DNA from: Streptomyces termitum
GTDB taxonomy: Bacteria; Actinomycetota; Actinomycetes; Streptomycetales; Streptomycetaceae
NCBI RefSeq assembly: GCF_014650175.1
Contig: NZ_BMUL01000004.1
Span: 372,001 to 436,000, forward strand
Length of the DNA: 64,000 bases
Direction of reading: 5' to 3'
In this document: positions 6,527 to 15,343 of the stretch, one piece after another
How positions within the stretch are numbered: position 1 is the first letter of the stretch
Layout of the letters: each line of letters begins with the position of its first letter
The notes under the pieces: model-generated
The model's database searches: none
Seen by the model: the letters and a program-made list of their open reading frames with translations, nothing else
What the model was told of the DNA's origin: nothing
Translations under genes and position numbers: made by a program

Positions 6527-8692
6527 ATGACCGCGCACCACACCGCCCCGAGCCGCCCCCGCGCCGCCGTCTCGCTCGCCGCCCTCGGCGCCCTGCTCGC
6601 CGGCTCGCTCACCGCCCTCGCCACCGCCCCCGCCTCCGCCGCCGAGACCCTGCTCTCGCGGGGCGGGACGGCCACCGCCTCCTCCACCGAGGGCGACGGC
6701 TTCCCCGCCTCCGCCGCCGTCGACGGCGACCCCGGCACCCGCTGGGCCAGCCGCTGGAGCGACGGCCAGTGGCTCCGGGTCGACCTCGGCCGCACCGCCA
6801 CCGTCAGCCGGATCGTGCTGGACTGGGAGGCCGCCCACGCCACCGCGTACGACATCCAGCTCTCCGACGACGGCACCACCTGGCGGACCGTGAAGTCCGT
6901 GACCGGCGCCGACGGCGGCACCGACGAGATCGCCGTCTCCGGCACCGGCCGGTACGTCCGCCTCCAGGGCGTCACCCGCTCCGGCGGATACGGCCTCTCC
7001 CTCTGGGAGTTCGAGGTGTACGGCCAGGAGGGCGGCACCCCGCCCCAGTCCGGCGGCGCCGTCCGCGTCACCGGGAGCCGGGGCGACTGGCAGCTGACCG
7101 TCGACGGCCGGCCGTACACCGTGAAGGGCGTCACCTGGGGCCCGTCCGCCGCCGACGCCGGCCGGTACATGCCCGACGTGAAGGCGATGGGCGCCAACAC
7201 TCTCCGCACCTGGGGCACCGACGGCTCCACCAGGCCGCTCCTCGACGCGGCCGCCGCCCAGGGCATCCGCGTCATGAACGGCTTCTGGCTCCAGCCCGGG
7301 GGCGGCCCCGGCTCCGGCGGCTGCGTCGACTACGTCACGGACACCACGTACAAGACGAACACGCTGAACGAGTTCGCCACGTGGGTCGAGGAGTACAGGT
7401 CCCACCCGGCGACCCTCATGTGGAACGTCGGCAACGAGTCCGTCCTCGGCCTCCAGAACTGCTACTCCGGCACCGAACTCGAAGCCCAGCGCGACGCCTA
7501 CACGAGCTTCGTCAACGACGTCGCCAGGAAGATCCACACCATCGACCCCGACCACCCCGTCACCTCCACGGACGCGTGGACCGGCGCCTGGCCGTACTAC
7601 GAGCGCAACGCCCCCGACCTCGACCTGTACGCGATGAACGCCTACGGCGACCTGTGCGGGGTGCGCGAGGACTGGGAACGGGGCGGCTACACCAAGCCGT
7701 ACCTCATCACCGAGACCGGCCCGGCGGGGGAGTGGGAGACCCCCGAGGACGCCAACGGCGTCGCCGACGAACCCACCGACGTGCGGAAGGCCGAGGGCTA
7801 CACCCGCGCCTGGGAGTGCGTCACCGGACACCGGGGCGTCGCGCTGGGCGCCACCGTCTTCCACTACGGCACCGAACACGACTTCGGCGGCGTCTGGTTC
7901 AACCTCCTGCCCGACGGCCTCAAGCGGCTCTCCTACTACGCGGTGAAGAAGGCGTACACGGGCGGCACCGCGGGCGACAACACCCCGCCCGTCATCACGG
8001 ACATGACCGTCACCCCGTCCGGATCCGCCCCGGCCGGCGGCGAGTTCACGATCCGCGCCGCCGTCCGCGACCCCGACGGCGACCCCGTCACCACCAGGGT
8101 CTTCCTCAGCGGCAACTACGCCGACGGCGACAAGCGGCTGATCGAGACCCCCCACCGCCGCAACGCCGACGGCTCCCTGACGGTCACCGCCCCCGCGAAG
8201 CTCGGCGTGTGGAAGGTGTACGTCCAGGCCGAGGACGGCCGCGGCAACGCCGGCATCGAGACGAAGTCGATGAAGGTCGTCGCCCCGCCCGTCAGCGGTA
8301 CGAACATCGCCCAGGGCCGCCCCACCACCGCCTCCTCCTTCCAGGCCTCGTACGGCGACTGCCCCTGCCCGGCCGGCAACGCCACCGACGGCGACCCGGA
8401 CACCCGCTGGGCCGGCGACTGGGCCGACCCCCAGTGGATCCAGGTCGACCTCGGCTCGGTCCGTTCCTTCTCCCGGCTCCAGCTCGTCTGGGACCCGGCC
8501 CACGCCCGCGCCTACGAGGTCCAGGTCTCCGACGACGGCCGGAACTGGCGCACGATCCACACCGAGACCGCCGGCGACGGAGACGTCGACACGATCGGGA
8601 CGGGAGCCACCGCCCGCCACGTGCGCGTGCACATGACCGCGCGCGGCACCGGCTGGGGCTACTCGCTCCACGAGTTCGGCGTCTACAGCTGA
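6527..8692 (+). CDS. Secreted glycoside hydrolase (GH2-type TIM barrel) with two F5/8 modules
   Basis: A 721-residue exported enzyme. The order is signal peptide (1-39, ASA site), F5/8 module (40-165), TIM-barrel hydrolase (about 180-485), Ig-like module (about 490-575) and a C-terminal F5/8 module (about 590-721). The barrel has LMWNVGNES with the acid/base Glu and LITETGPAGE with a candidate nucleophile Glu, as in clan GH-A (GH2-like). The N-terminal module begins AETLLSRGGTATASS, nearly the same as the mature start of the upstream protein, so the two modules are paralogous and probably bind the same polysaccharide. The exact substrate cannot be read from sequence; beta-glucan is inferred from neighbours. 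Confidence 0.75.
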   Translation: MTAHHTAPSRPRAAVSLAALGALLAGSLTALATAPASAAETLLSRGGTATASSTEGDGFPASAAVDGDPGTRWASRWSDGQWLRVDLGRTATVSRIVLDWEAAHATAYDIQLSDDGTTWRTVKSVTGADGGTDEIAVSGTGRYVRLQGVTRSGGYGLSLWEFEVYGQEGGTPPQSGGAVRVTGSRGDWQLTVDGRPYTVKGVTWGPSAADAGRYMPDVKAMGANTLRTWGTDGSTRPLLDAAAAQGIRVMNGFWLQPGGGPGSGGCVDYVTDTTYKTNTLNEFATWVEEYRSHPATLMWNVGNESVLGLQNCYSGTELEAQRDAYTSFVNDVARKIHTIDPDHPVTSTDAWTGAWPYYERNAPDLDLYAMNAYGDLCGVREDWERGGYTKPYLITETGPAGEWETPEDANGVADEPTDVRKAEGYTRAWECVTGHRGVALGATVFHYGTEHDFGGVWFNLLPDGLKRLSYYAVKKAYTGGTAGDNTPPVITDMTVTPSGSAPAGGEFTIRAAVRDPDGDPVTTRVFLSGNYADGDKRLIETPHRRNADGSLTVTAPAKLGVWKVYVQAEDGRGNAGIETKSMKVVAPPVSGTNIAQGRPTTASSFQASYGDCPCPAGNATDGDPDTRWAGDWADPQWIQVDLGSVRSFSRLQLVWDPAHARAYEVQVSDDGRNWRTIHTETAGDGDVDTIGTGATARHVRVHMTARGTGWGYSLHEFGVYS

Positions 8693-8737
8693 CCGGCCCG
8701 CACCACCCCCACCTCCCACCCCACTGAGGAGATCCCC

Positions 8738-9829
8738 ATGAGATCGAGTCCGAAGCGGCTCTCCGTACTCCTCGTCAGCACGGCCCTCATCGCCGGAGCC
8801 CTCGGCTTCGGCACGATGGCCCAGGCCACCGACCCGGCCGACGGCGTCCCGGCCGCCGTCGCCGCGGCCGCCAACCACACCGGGCACCGGATGGCCGCCT
8901 CCACCCAGGCGTCCGGCGACGACGCCGACGGGGACGGGTACATCCCCGCGAACCCGCCGGTCACCGGCGTCACCCCGTCCACGGACACCCCGCCCCCGGC
9001 CTACCACCACGAGTTCCAGGCCGGCTGCTCCGTCACCCACACCGCGCCCGACGACCCGATCGTCTACCCGGGCCAGTTCGGCAAGTCCCACGACCACACG
9101 TTCATGGGCAACACCTCCACGAACGCCGCCAGCACCACCGCCTCCCTCTACGGCGGCGCCACCACCTGCAAGGCGCCCGCGGACGCCTCCGCGTACTGGA
9201 TGCCCTCGCTGTACAACGGCGACCAGAAGGTCCTGCCCACGGGCCCGCAGGTCATCTACTACAAGTCGGGCGTGACCGACTACCGCAGCGTGCGTCCCTT
9301 CCCGAAGGGGCTGCGGTTCGTCGTCGGCAACCCGATGCAGACCGAGCAGGAGTTCCGCGCCCACAAGGGCTTCGTCGAGGGCTGGGAGTGCGGCGACAGC
9401 TTCTTCAACACCGACATCCCGGCCAACTGCCCCAGCCGGCCCGACGTCCAGCTCAACCTGCGCATGCAGGCGCCCAGTTGCTGGAACGGTCTGCATCTCG
9501 ACACCCCCGACCACAAGAGCCACATGGCGTACCCGGTCGTGAAGCCCGGCACCAACGACACCATGTGCCCCGCCTCCCACCCGGTCGCGCTGCCGATGAT
9601 CGAGTTCAAGATGGCGTGGCCGGTCAACGGCGACATGAGCCAGGTCCGCCTCGCCAGCGGCCGCGGCTACTCCTTCCACTACGACTTCTTCAACGCGTGG
9701 GAGGAACGCACCCTCAAGGCCCTGGTCGACCACTGCATCAACGGCGGCCTCCAGTGCGACACCCGCGGCTTCGACCTGTACCGCCCCGAGCGCGGCACGG
9801 TGCTGGACGCCGACCACCGCCTGCCCTGA
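8738..9829 (+). CDS. Secreted DUF1996 protein
   Basis: A 363-residue protein with a signal peptide (residues 1-31, QA cleavage) and a DUF1996 domain. The family hallmarks are present: HHEFQAGC near the start, KSHDHTFMGN, several conserved Cys and His residues, and SHMAYPV. DUF1996 occurs in fungi and actinomycetes near glycan-degrading enzymes, and its activity is not established. It lies 45 bp after the hydrolase gene with a GAGGAG site, so it belongs to the same transcription unit. The conserved His/Cys residues suggest a metal- or disulfide-stabilised extracellular protein. Confidence 0.75.
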   Translation: MRSSPKRLSVLLVSTALIAGALGFGTMAQATDPADGVPAAVAAAANHTGHRMAASTQASGDDADGDGYIPANPPVTGVTPSTDTPPPAYHHEFQAGCSVTHTAPDDPIVYPGQFGKSHDHTFMGNTSTNAASTTASLYGGATTCKAPADASAYWMPSLYNGDQKVLPTGPQVIYYKSGVTDYRSVRPFPKGLRFVVGNPMQTEQEFRAHKGFVEGWECGDSFFNTDIPANCPSRPDVQLNLRMQAPSCWNGLHLDTPDHKSHMAYPVVKPGTNDTMCPASHPVALPMIEFKMAWPVNGDMSQVRLASGRGYSFHYDFFNAWEERTLKALVDHCINGGLQCDTRGFDLYRPERGTVLDADHRLP

Positions 9830-9849
9830 CCCGGCCGGCACCCCACCGC

Positions 9850-9878
9850 ACGGCCGGGGCGGCATCCGCCCCGGCCGT
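9850..9878 (+). terminator. Terminator hairpin after the DUF1996 gene
   Basis: A perfect 13-bp stem (ACGGCCGGGGCGG pairing with CCGCCCCGGCCGT) with a 3-base loop, 20 bp after the stop. Confidence 0.6.
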
Positions 9879-9916
9879 CCGCGCACGAAGAGACGACAGG
9901 AGAGAACAGGTGGGCC

Positions 9917-12364
9917 GTGATGCGTGACGACGTGCTGGACGCCCTGGTCGGGAAGTTGAGCACGGCCCGGAAGGTCCGCCTGCTCACCGGCGCCACGACC
10001 TGGCGGACGGCCGCCGAGGAGGCGGTCGGACTCAGGGAGATGGTCTTCTCCGACGGGCCGGCGGGCGTCCGGGGCGAGAGCTGGGACGAGCGCGACACGT
10101 CCGTGCTGCTGCCCTCCGCCTCGGCCCTCGGCGCGACCTGGGACGAACGGCTGCTGCGGGAACTGGGCGGACTGCTCGCCTCGGAGGCCGTGCGCAAGGG
10201 CGTCGACGTTGTGCTCGCCCCCACCCTGAACCTCCACCGCACCCCGCTGGGCGGCCGGCACTTCGAGTGCTACGCGGAGGACCCCGAACTCACCGCCCGC
10301 ACCGGCGCCGCCCTGATCAGGGGCATCCAGGAGCACGGCGTGGCCGCCACGGCCAAGCACTTCGTCGCCAACGACTCCGAGACCGACCGGCTCCACGTCG
10401 ACGTCCGCCTCTCCGAGCGGGCCCTGCACGAGGTGTACCTCGCGCCCTTCGCCGCCGCCGTGGAAGCCGGAGTGTGGCTGGTCATGGCCGGATACAACGG
10501 CGTCGGCGGCACGACCATGACCGCCCACCCGCTCCTCTCCGACCCCCTCAAGGGAGCCTGGGGCTTCGACGGGGTCGCCGTCTCGGACTGGGCCGCGGTC
10601 CGCACCGCGCGCGAGACGGCCCGCGCCGCCCTCGACCTCGCCATGCCGGGGCCCCGCGGCCCCTGGGCGGCCGAGCTCCTCCGGGCCGTGGAGGACGGCC
10701 GGGTCCCGGAGGCGGCCCTCGACGACAAGGTGCGCCGCCTGCTCCGGCTCGCGGACCGGGTGGGCGCGCTGGGGGAGCCCGGCCGCCGCCGCCCGGCGAC
10801 GCCCCCCGCGGCCGTCCGGCGGCTGCTGCGCCGGGCGGTCGCCGCCGGCACGGTCCTGGTGCGCAACGAGGACGTCCTGCCCCTCGACCCGAACGCCCTG
10901 GCGACGGTCGCCGTCCTCGGCGCGCACGCCGCCGCGCCCCGGCTCCAGGGAGGCGGCAGCGCCGGAGTGTTCCCGGCGCGGGCCGTCACCCCGCTCGACG
11001 GCATCCGCGCCCACCTGCGCGGCCGGGCCCGCGTGATCCACGCCCCCGGGCCCTCGCCGGACCCGCCGCCCGCCCCGCTCGACCCCGGCCGGTGCGCGGA
11101 CCCCAGGACGGGCGAGCCCGGGGTGCTGCTGCGCTGCCTCGACGCCGAAGGGCGCGAGCTGTCGGCCGAACGGCGCCTGTCGGGCCGGCAGCTCGAACCC
11201 GGCCTGCCCGCCGGGGCGCACACGGTGGAGATCAGCGCGCTGCTGCGGCCCGAGACCACCGGCGCGTGGACCTTCGGCGTCGGCGGCTTCGGCAGGCTGA
11301 CGCTCAGCGTCGACGGGCGCACCGTCCTCGACGAGGTCCGCCCCCGCGACACCGACGATCCGGCGGTCGTGCACGTCACCCCGCCCCTGCGGACCGTGCG
11401 GGCGCACCTGGCCGAGGGCCGCGCCGTCCACCTGGTGGCGAGCCGGGAGCTGGCCCCCGGCACGGGCCGCGCCACCGTCGTCGTCGCCGCGCCCCCGGCG
11501 CGGGACCCGGAGTCCGCCCTGGCGGAGGCCGTGGCGGCGGCCCGCGGCGCGGACGCCGTCATCGTCGTCGTCGGCACGACGGAGCACGACGAGACGGAGG
11601 GCCGCGACCGTACGGACCTGTCCCTGGGCCGCCGCCAGGACGACCTCGTGCGCGCGGTCGCCGCCGTCCACCCCCGGACCGTCGCCGTCGTCAACAGCGG
11701 GGGACCCGTCGAGCTGCCCTGGCGCGACGAGGTGGGGGCCCTGCTCCTCGCCTGGTTCCCCGGCCAGGAGGCCGGTGGCGGCCTGGCCGACGTCCTCTTC
11801 GGCCGCGCCGAGCCCGGCGGCCGGCTCCCCACCACCTGGGCGGCGTCCCTCGCCGACGCGCCCGTCACAAGCACCCGGCCCGTCGGCGGGCGGCTCGACT
11901 ACGCGGAGGGCCTCCACATCGGCTACCGCGCCTGGCTGCGCTCGGGGAACCGGCCCGCCTACTGGTTCGGGCACGGGCTGGGCTACACCACCTGGGCGTA
12001 CGAGCGGGTGGAGGCGCCGGGGCGGATCGCGCGGGACGAGCCCCTCACCGTCCGGGTCACGCTGCGCAACACGGGCCGGCGGGCCGGGCGCGAGGTCGTC
12101 CAGGTCTACCTGGCACGTCCCGGCTCGGCCGTGGAGCGCCCCGTCCGGTGGCTGGCGGGGTACGCGACCGCGAGCGCCGCGCCGGGCCGGCGGACGACCG
12201 TCGAGGTGGCCGTGGCGCCGCGCGCGCTGCGGCACTGGTGCCCCGGCGGGGGCGGATGGCGCACCGAGCCCGGACCGTACCGGATCGTGGTGGGGCGTTC
12301 GGCGGGGGCCCCTGAGTGGGAGGGGGAGACGGTGGTGGGCGGCTCCGAGCCCCCTCCGCCGTGA
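9917..12364 (+). CDS. Intracellular GH3 beta-glucosidase with PA14 insert
   Basis: An 815-residue GH3 enzyme without a signal peptide. The N-terminal barrel holds NLHRTPLGGRHFECYAEDP (substrate-binding loop), KHFVAND, and GVAVSDWAA with the nucleophile Asp. A PA14-like insert lies in the middle (about 380-510), then the alpha/beta sandwich domain (VVVGTTEHDETEGRDR), and a C-terminal fibronectin III-like domain. This architecture is typical of beta-glucosidases/xylosidases acting on imported oligosaccharides. GTG at 9917 or ATG at 9920 could start it; the purine-rich site at 9895-9903 suits either. It probably acts with the GH1 enzyme on sugars brought in by the ABC importer at 14019-17207. 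Confidence 0.85.
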   Translation: MMRDDVLDALVGKLSTARKVRLLTGATTWRTAAEEAVGLREMVFSDGPAGVRGESWDERDTSVLLPSASALGATWDERLLRELGGLLASEAVRKGVDVVLAPTLNLHRTPLGGRHFECYAEDPELTARTGAALIRGIQEHGVAATAKHFVANDSETDRLHVDVRLSERALHEVYLAPFAAAVEAGVWLVMAGYNGVGGTTMTAHPLLSDPLKGAWGFDGVAVSDWAAVRTARETARAALDLAMPGPRGPWAAELLRAVEDGRVPEAALDDKVRRLLRLADRVGALGEPGRRRPATPPAAVRRLLRRAVAAGTVLVRNEDVLPLDPNALATVAVLGAHAAAPRLQGGGSAGVFPARAVTPLDGIRAHLRGRARVIHAPGPSPDPPPAPLDPGRCADPRTGEPGVLLRCLDAEGRELSAERRLSGRQLEPGLPAGAHTVEISALLRPETTGAWTFGVGGFGRLTLSVDGRTVLDEVRPRDTDDPAVVHVTPPLRTVRAHLAEGRAVHLVASRELAPGTGRATVVVAAPPARDPESALAEAVAAARGADAVIVVVGTTEHDETEGRDRTDLSLGRRQDDLVRAVAAVHPRTVAVVNSGGPVELPWRDEVGALLLAWFPGQEAGGGLADVLFGRAEPGGRLPTTWAASLADAPVTSTRPVGGRLDYAEGLHIGYRAWLRSGNRPAYWFGHGLGYTTWAYERVEAPGRIARDEPLTVRVTLRNTGRRAGREVVQVYLARPGSAVERPVRWLAGYATASAAPGRRTTVEVAVAPRALRHWCPGGGGWRTEPGPYRIVVGRSAGAPEWEGETVVGGSEPPPP

Positions 12365-12437
12365 GGGGGACGCGCCGCGTGACGGCCCGGCCGCGCTCCT
12401 CGCGGCGCGCCGCCACGGCCCCGGCAGGCCCGCGCGC

Positions 12438-12456
12438 CACGTGCGTACGGCACGTG
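12438..12456. terminator. Convergent-gene hairpin
   Basis: CACGTGC-GTACG-GCACGTG forms a perfect 7-bp stem between the convergent GH3 and ROK genes, with further G/C pairing outside it. It could stop transcription from both sides. Confidence 0.45.
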
Positions 12457-12526
12457 CGCGGCGCGTGTACGCGGGGGACGGGCACCGCCCCGGACGGGCC
12501 CCAGGGCCTGATCCGAAAGAAACGCC

Positions 12527-13837
12527 CTAGTGCGCGGCCCGCTGCCGGAGCGTGGTCTGCCAGGCCGGGGCGGGCTCCTCGGCCTCCACGGGCGCCCGGC
12601 GGCCGCCGTGGGCGAAGAAGTCCGCGAGGGGGAGGATCGCGGCGCCCACCGTGACGGCGTCCGGGCCGAGGGTGCCGAGCCTGATCTCCACGTGGGAGGC
12701 CGGATAGGACAGGGCGGACGAGGTGGCGTAGGAGCGGACGCGGTCGAGGAACCGGGTGCCCAGCTGGAGGCCCGCCCAGCCGCCCACGAGGATGCGCTCG
12801 GGCTGGAGCAGGTTGATCAGGTCGGCGAACCCGGCCCCCAGGTACTCGGCGGTCTCCTCCAGGACCGCGAGGGCGACCGTGTCCGCCTCCTCCTCCGGGC
12901 CGGCCGGGTAGGCCGCGGCGAGGAGCGCGGTCAGCGCGGCCTCCTCCCCGGCGTCGGACGGCGGCTTCCCGCCGGCCTCCCGCCAGCGCTCCAGGAGCGC
13001 CTCCGCGCCGGCGTACGCCTCCAGGCAGCCCTGGGCGCCGCAGCGGCAGCGGCGGCCCCGGACGCGCACCTTGAGGTGCCCCCACTCGACGGCCCGGCCG
13101 GGCCGCAGCTCCTCGCCGAAGACGGACGCGCCGACCCCGGAGCCGAAGAGGACGACGACGGCGCTGCCCGCGCCGCGCCCGCCGCCGAACCACATCTCCG
13201 CCTGGCCGAGGGTCTTGGCCCCGTTCTCGATGAAGTAGGACACCGAGTCGGGCAGCGACACGGACTCGCGCAGCAGCCGCTCCAGCGGTACGGCGTCCCA
13301 GCTGATCGTCTGTCCGTGCACCACCGCGCCGTCCTGCGGGGTCCGCGCCACGATGCCGGGGACGCCCACGCCCACGCCCAGCAGCTGCTCGGCGTCGATG
13401 CCGGCCTCCTGGACGACCTCCTCGATGCCGTCGCGGACGTGGCCGAGGACGACGCCGACGTCGTAGCGGTCCTCCCGGCGCGGTCCGTTGGCGGCGAGGG
13501 GCCGGTCGGCGCGCGCGAGCTCGGTGAGGGCCACGTCGAACAGCTCGATCCGGACCCGCGTCTCGCCGATGTCGACGCCGATCATGTAGGCGCTGTCCTG
13601 CCGGACGCGCAGGAGGGTGCGGGGCCGCCCGCCGGCGGAGTCCACGCTCCCGGCCTCCTCCACCAGGCCCTCGGCCAGCAGGTCCGCCACCACGTTGCTC
13701 ACCGACCCGGAGCTCAGGCTCGTGACCGGGCCGAGCGCCAGACGGCTCAACGGGCCGTCGAAATACAACCGTTGCAATACCGCGCTGCGATTTTCCCGTC
13801 GCAGGTCACGCACCGTACGGCCGCTGCGCACACTCAC
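12527..13837 (-). CDS. ROK-family transcriptional regulator
   Basis: A 436-residue ROK repressor. Residues 1-75 are a winged-helix DNA-binding domain, and residues about 80-400 the ROK fold (MIGVDIGETRVRIELFD). The zinc signature is complete (GHLKV...CRCGAQGCLEAYAG). At the position where ROK kinases have a catalytic Asp in an NDAN-type motif this protein reads ENGAKTLGQAE, so sugar kinase activity is unlikely and it should act as a sugar-responsive regulator. It is divergent from the sugar ABC importer with 181 bp between starts, the usual arrangement for a local regulator of that operon. Confidence 0.9.
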   Translation of the reverse strand: MSVRSGRTVRDLRRENRSAVLQRLYFDGPLSRLALGPVTSLSSGSVSNVVADLLAEGLVEEAGSVDSAGGRPRTLLRVRQDSAYMIGVDIGETRVRIELFDVALTELARADRPLAANGPRREDRYDVGVVLGHVRDGIEEVVQEAGIDAEQLLGVGVGVPGIVARTPQDGAVVHGQTISWDAVPLERLLRESVSLPDSVSYFIENGAKTLGQAEMWFGGGRGAGSAVVVLFGSGVGASVFGEELRPGRAVEWGHLKVRVRGRRCRCGAQGCLEAYAGAEALLERWREAGGKPPSDAGEEAALTALLAAAYPAGPEEEADTVALAVLEETAEYLGAGFADLINLLQPERILVGGWAGLQLGTRFLDRVRSYATSSALSYPASHVEIRLGTLGPDAVTVGAAILPLADFFAHGGRRAPVEAEEPAPAWQTTLRQRAAH

Positions 13838-14018
13838 CGGACACCCTCTTCCTTAGGCCTTACGTGCAAGATACCGCCGCGACGCCTCTTGACGCGACCT
13901 TCTTCCGAGGTTTAACTCACATCCTAAATTAAGCCGAGAGGCCAGGTGGGGGTCCAGCGCGGGACGTCGCCCCCCCTTCTTTCCGGCTGCCGCCTCCCCC
14001 GAAAGAGACCCCAGGACC
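13838..14018. promoter_or_regulatory. Divergent ROK/ABC promoter region
   Basis: TTGACG (13889-13894) and TTAACT (13912-13917) are spaced 17 bp and point toward the importer operon. The second box lies inside AGGTTTAACTCA (13908-13919), which is repeated with one change at 4107-4118. A regulator binding there would block the -10 region. A further A/T-rich patch (CCTAAATTAAG) follows. Confidence 0.5.
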
Positions 14019-15332
14019 ATGCGCAGAATCAGAGTCGCCGCCGCCGGCGCCGTCACGCTCTCCCTCGTCCTCACCGCGACCGCCTGCGGCGGCTCCGGCG
14101 GCGGAGCCGGCTCCGACGGCGACCCCCGGACGCTCACCTACTGGGCCTCCAACCAGGGCGCCAGCATCGAGGCCGACAAGAAGGTCCTGCGGCCCGAGCT
14201 CGACAAGTTCGAGAAGGAGACCGGGATCAAGGTGAAGCTGGAGGTCGTGCCCTGGTCCGACCTGCTCAACCGGATCCTGACCGCCACCACCTCCGGCCAG
14301 GGCCCGGACGTCCTCAACATCGGCAACACCTGGAGCGCCTCCCTCCAGTCCACCGGGGCCCTGCTGCCCTGGAACGCCGAGAACTTCGAGGCGATCGGCG
14401 GAAAGGACCGCTTCGTCGAATCCGCCCTCGGCTCCACCGGCGTCCGGCGCCAGGACCCGGCGGCCGTCCCGCTCTACTCGATGGCCTACGCGCTCTACTA
14501 CAACAAGAAGATGTTCGCGGACGCCGGCATCGCCCAGCCGCCGACGACCTGGGACGAGGTGATCGCCGCAGGCAAGAAGCTCAGCAAGGACGGCAGGTGG
14601 GGCATCGGGGTCGAGGGCTCCAACCTCTCCAACAACATCCACCAGGTCTTCGCCCTCGGCAAGCAGAACGGCACCGACTTCTTCACCGCCGACGGCAAGG
14701 CCGACTTCACCTCCGACGCCGCCGTGACCGCCGTGAAGCAGTACGTCGACCTCATGGCCGTCCACAAGATCGTCGCGCCGGGCAACGCCGAGTACGCCCA
14801 GAACCAGTCCCTCAGCGACTTCTCCAAGGACAGGACCGGCATGGTCCTGTGGCAGAGCGCCTCCGCCACGTTCGCGTCCCAGGGCATGAACGACGACGAG
14901 TGGGGCGTCGTCCCCGCCCCCGTCCTCTCGGGCGGGCCCGGCGCGGGCGCCCAGACCAACTCGATGGTCGCCGGCATCAACATGGCCGTCTTCAAGAACA
15001 CCAAGAACCTCGACGGCGCCCGGAAGTTCGTCAAGTTCATGACCAGCGACGAGGAGCAGGTCGTCCTCAACAAGGCCTACGGCTCCATCCCGCCGGTCAT
15101 GGCCGCCCAGCAGGACCCCGCCTTCGACGGCCCCGCCCTGAAGGTCCTGCGCGACACCCTCGCCACGAGCGCCACCGCCCTCCCGCAGGTCCCGGAGGAG
15201 TCCCAGTTCGAGACCGTCGTCGGCACCGCGGTCAAGGAACTCTTCGCCGAGGCCGCCGCCGGCCGGCCCGTCACCACCGCGTCCGTCAGGGCCAAGCTCG
15301 AAGCGGCCCAGCAGCAGATGCCCAAGAAGTAG
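14019..15332 (+). CDS. Sugar ABC transporter substrate-binding lipoprotein
   Basis: A 437-residue extracellular binding protein of the sugar (CUT1) type. The N-terminus is a lipoprotein signal with lipobox LTATAC, so the mature Cys anchors it to the membrane outer face. The body has typical features (TYWASNQGAS, GQGPDVLNIGNTWSASLQ, MAYALYYNKKMFADAGI, GINMAVFKNTKNLDGARKFVKFM). It begins the importer operon downstream of the ROK-controlled promoter. Ligand identity is inferred only: oligosaccharides released by the secreted enzymes nearby. Confidence 0.9.
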   Translation: MRRIRVAAAGAVTLSLVLTATACGGSGGGAGSDGDPRTLTYWASNQGASIEADKKVLRPELDKFEKETGIKVKLEVVPWSDLLNRILTATTSGQGPDVLNIGNTWSASLQSTGALLPWNAENFEAIGGKDRFVESALGSTGVRRQDPAAVPLYSMAYALYYNKKMFADAGIAQPPTTWDEVIAAGKKLSKDGRWGIGVEGSNLSNNIHQVFALGKQNGTDFFTADGKADFTSDAAVTAVKQYVDLMAVHKIVAPGNAEYAQNQSLSDFSKDRTGMVLWQSASATFASQGMNDDEWGVVPAPVLSGGPGAGAQTNSMVAGINMAVFKNTKNLDGARKFVKFMTSDEEQVVLNKAYGSIPPVMAAQQDPAFDGPALKVLRDTLATSATALPQVPEESQFETVVGTAVKELFAEAAAGRPVTTASVRAKLEAAQQQMPKK

Positions 15333-15343
15333 GCCCCCCCGCC

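Noticed and set aside
4111..7275. Very long open frame on the minus strand across the secreted-enzyme genes
   Set aside because: It is Gly/Val/Ala/Asp-rich without domains and mirrors codon bias of the real plus-strand genes; antisense shadow of high-GC coding DNA.
6410..12235. 1941-codon minus-strand open frame
   Set aside because: Repetitive Gly/Val/Ala composition, no motif, and it spans four well-supported plus-strand genes. A shadow frame.
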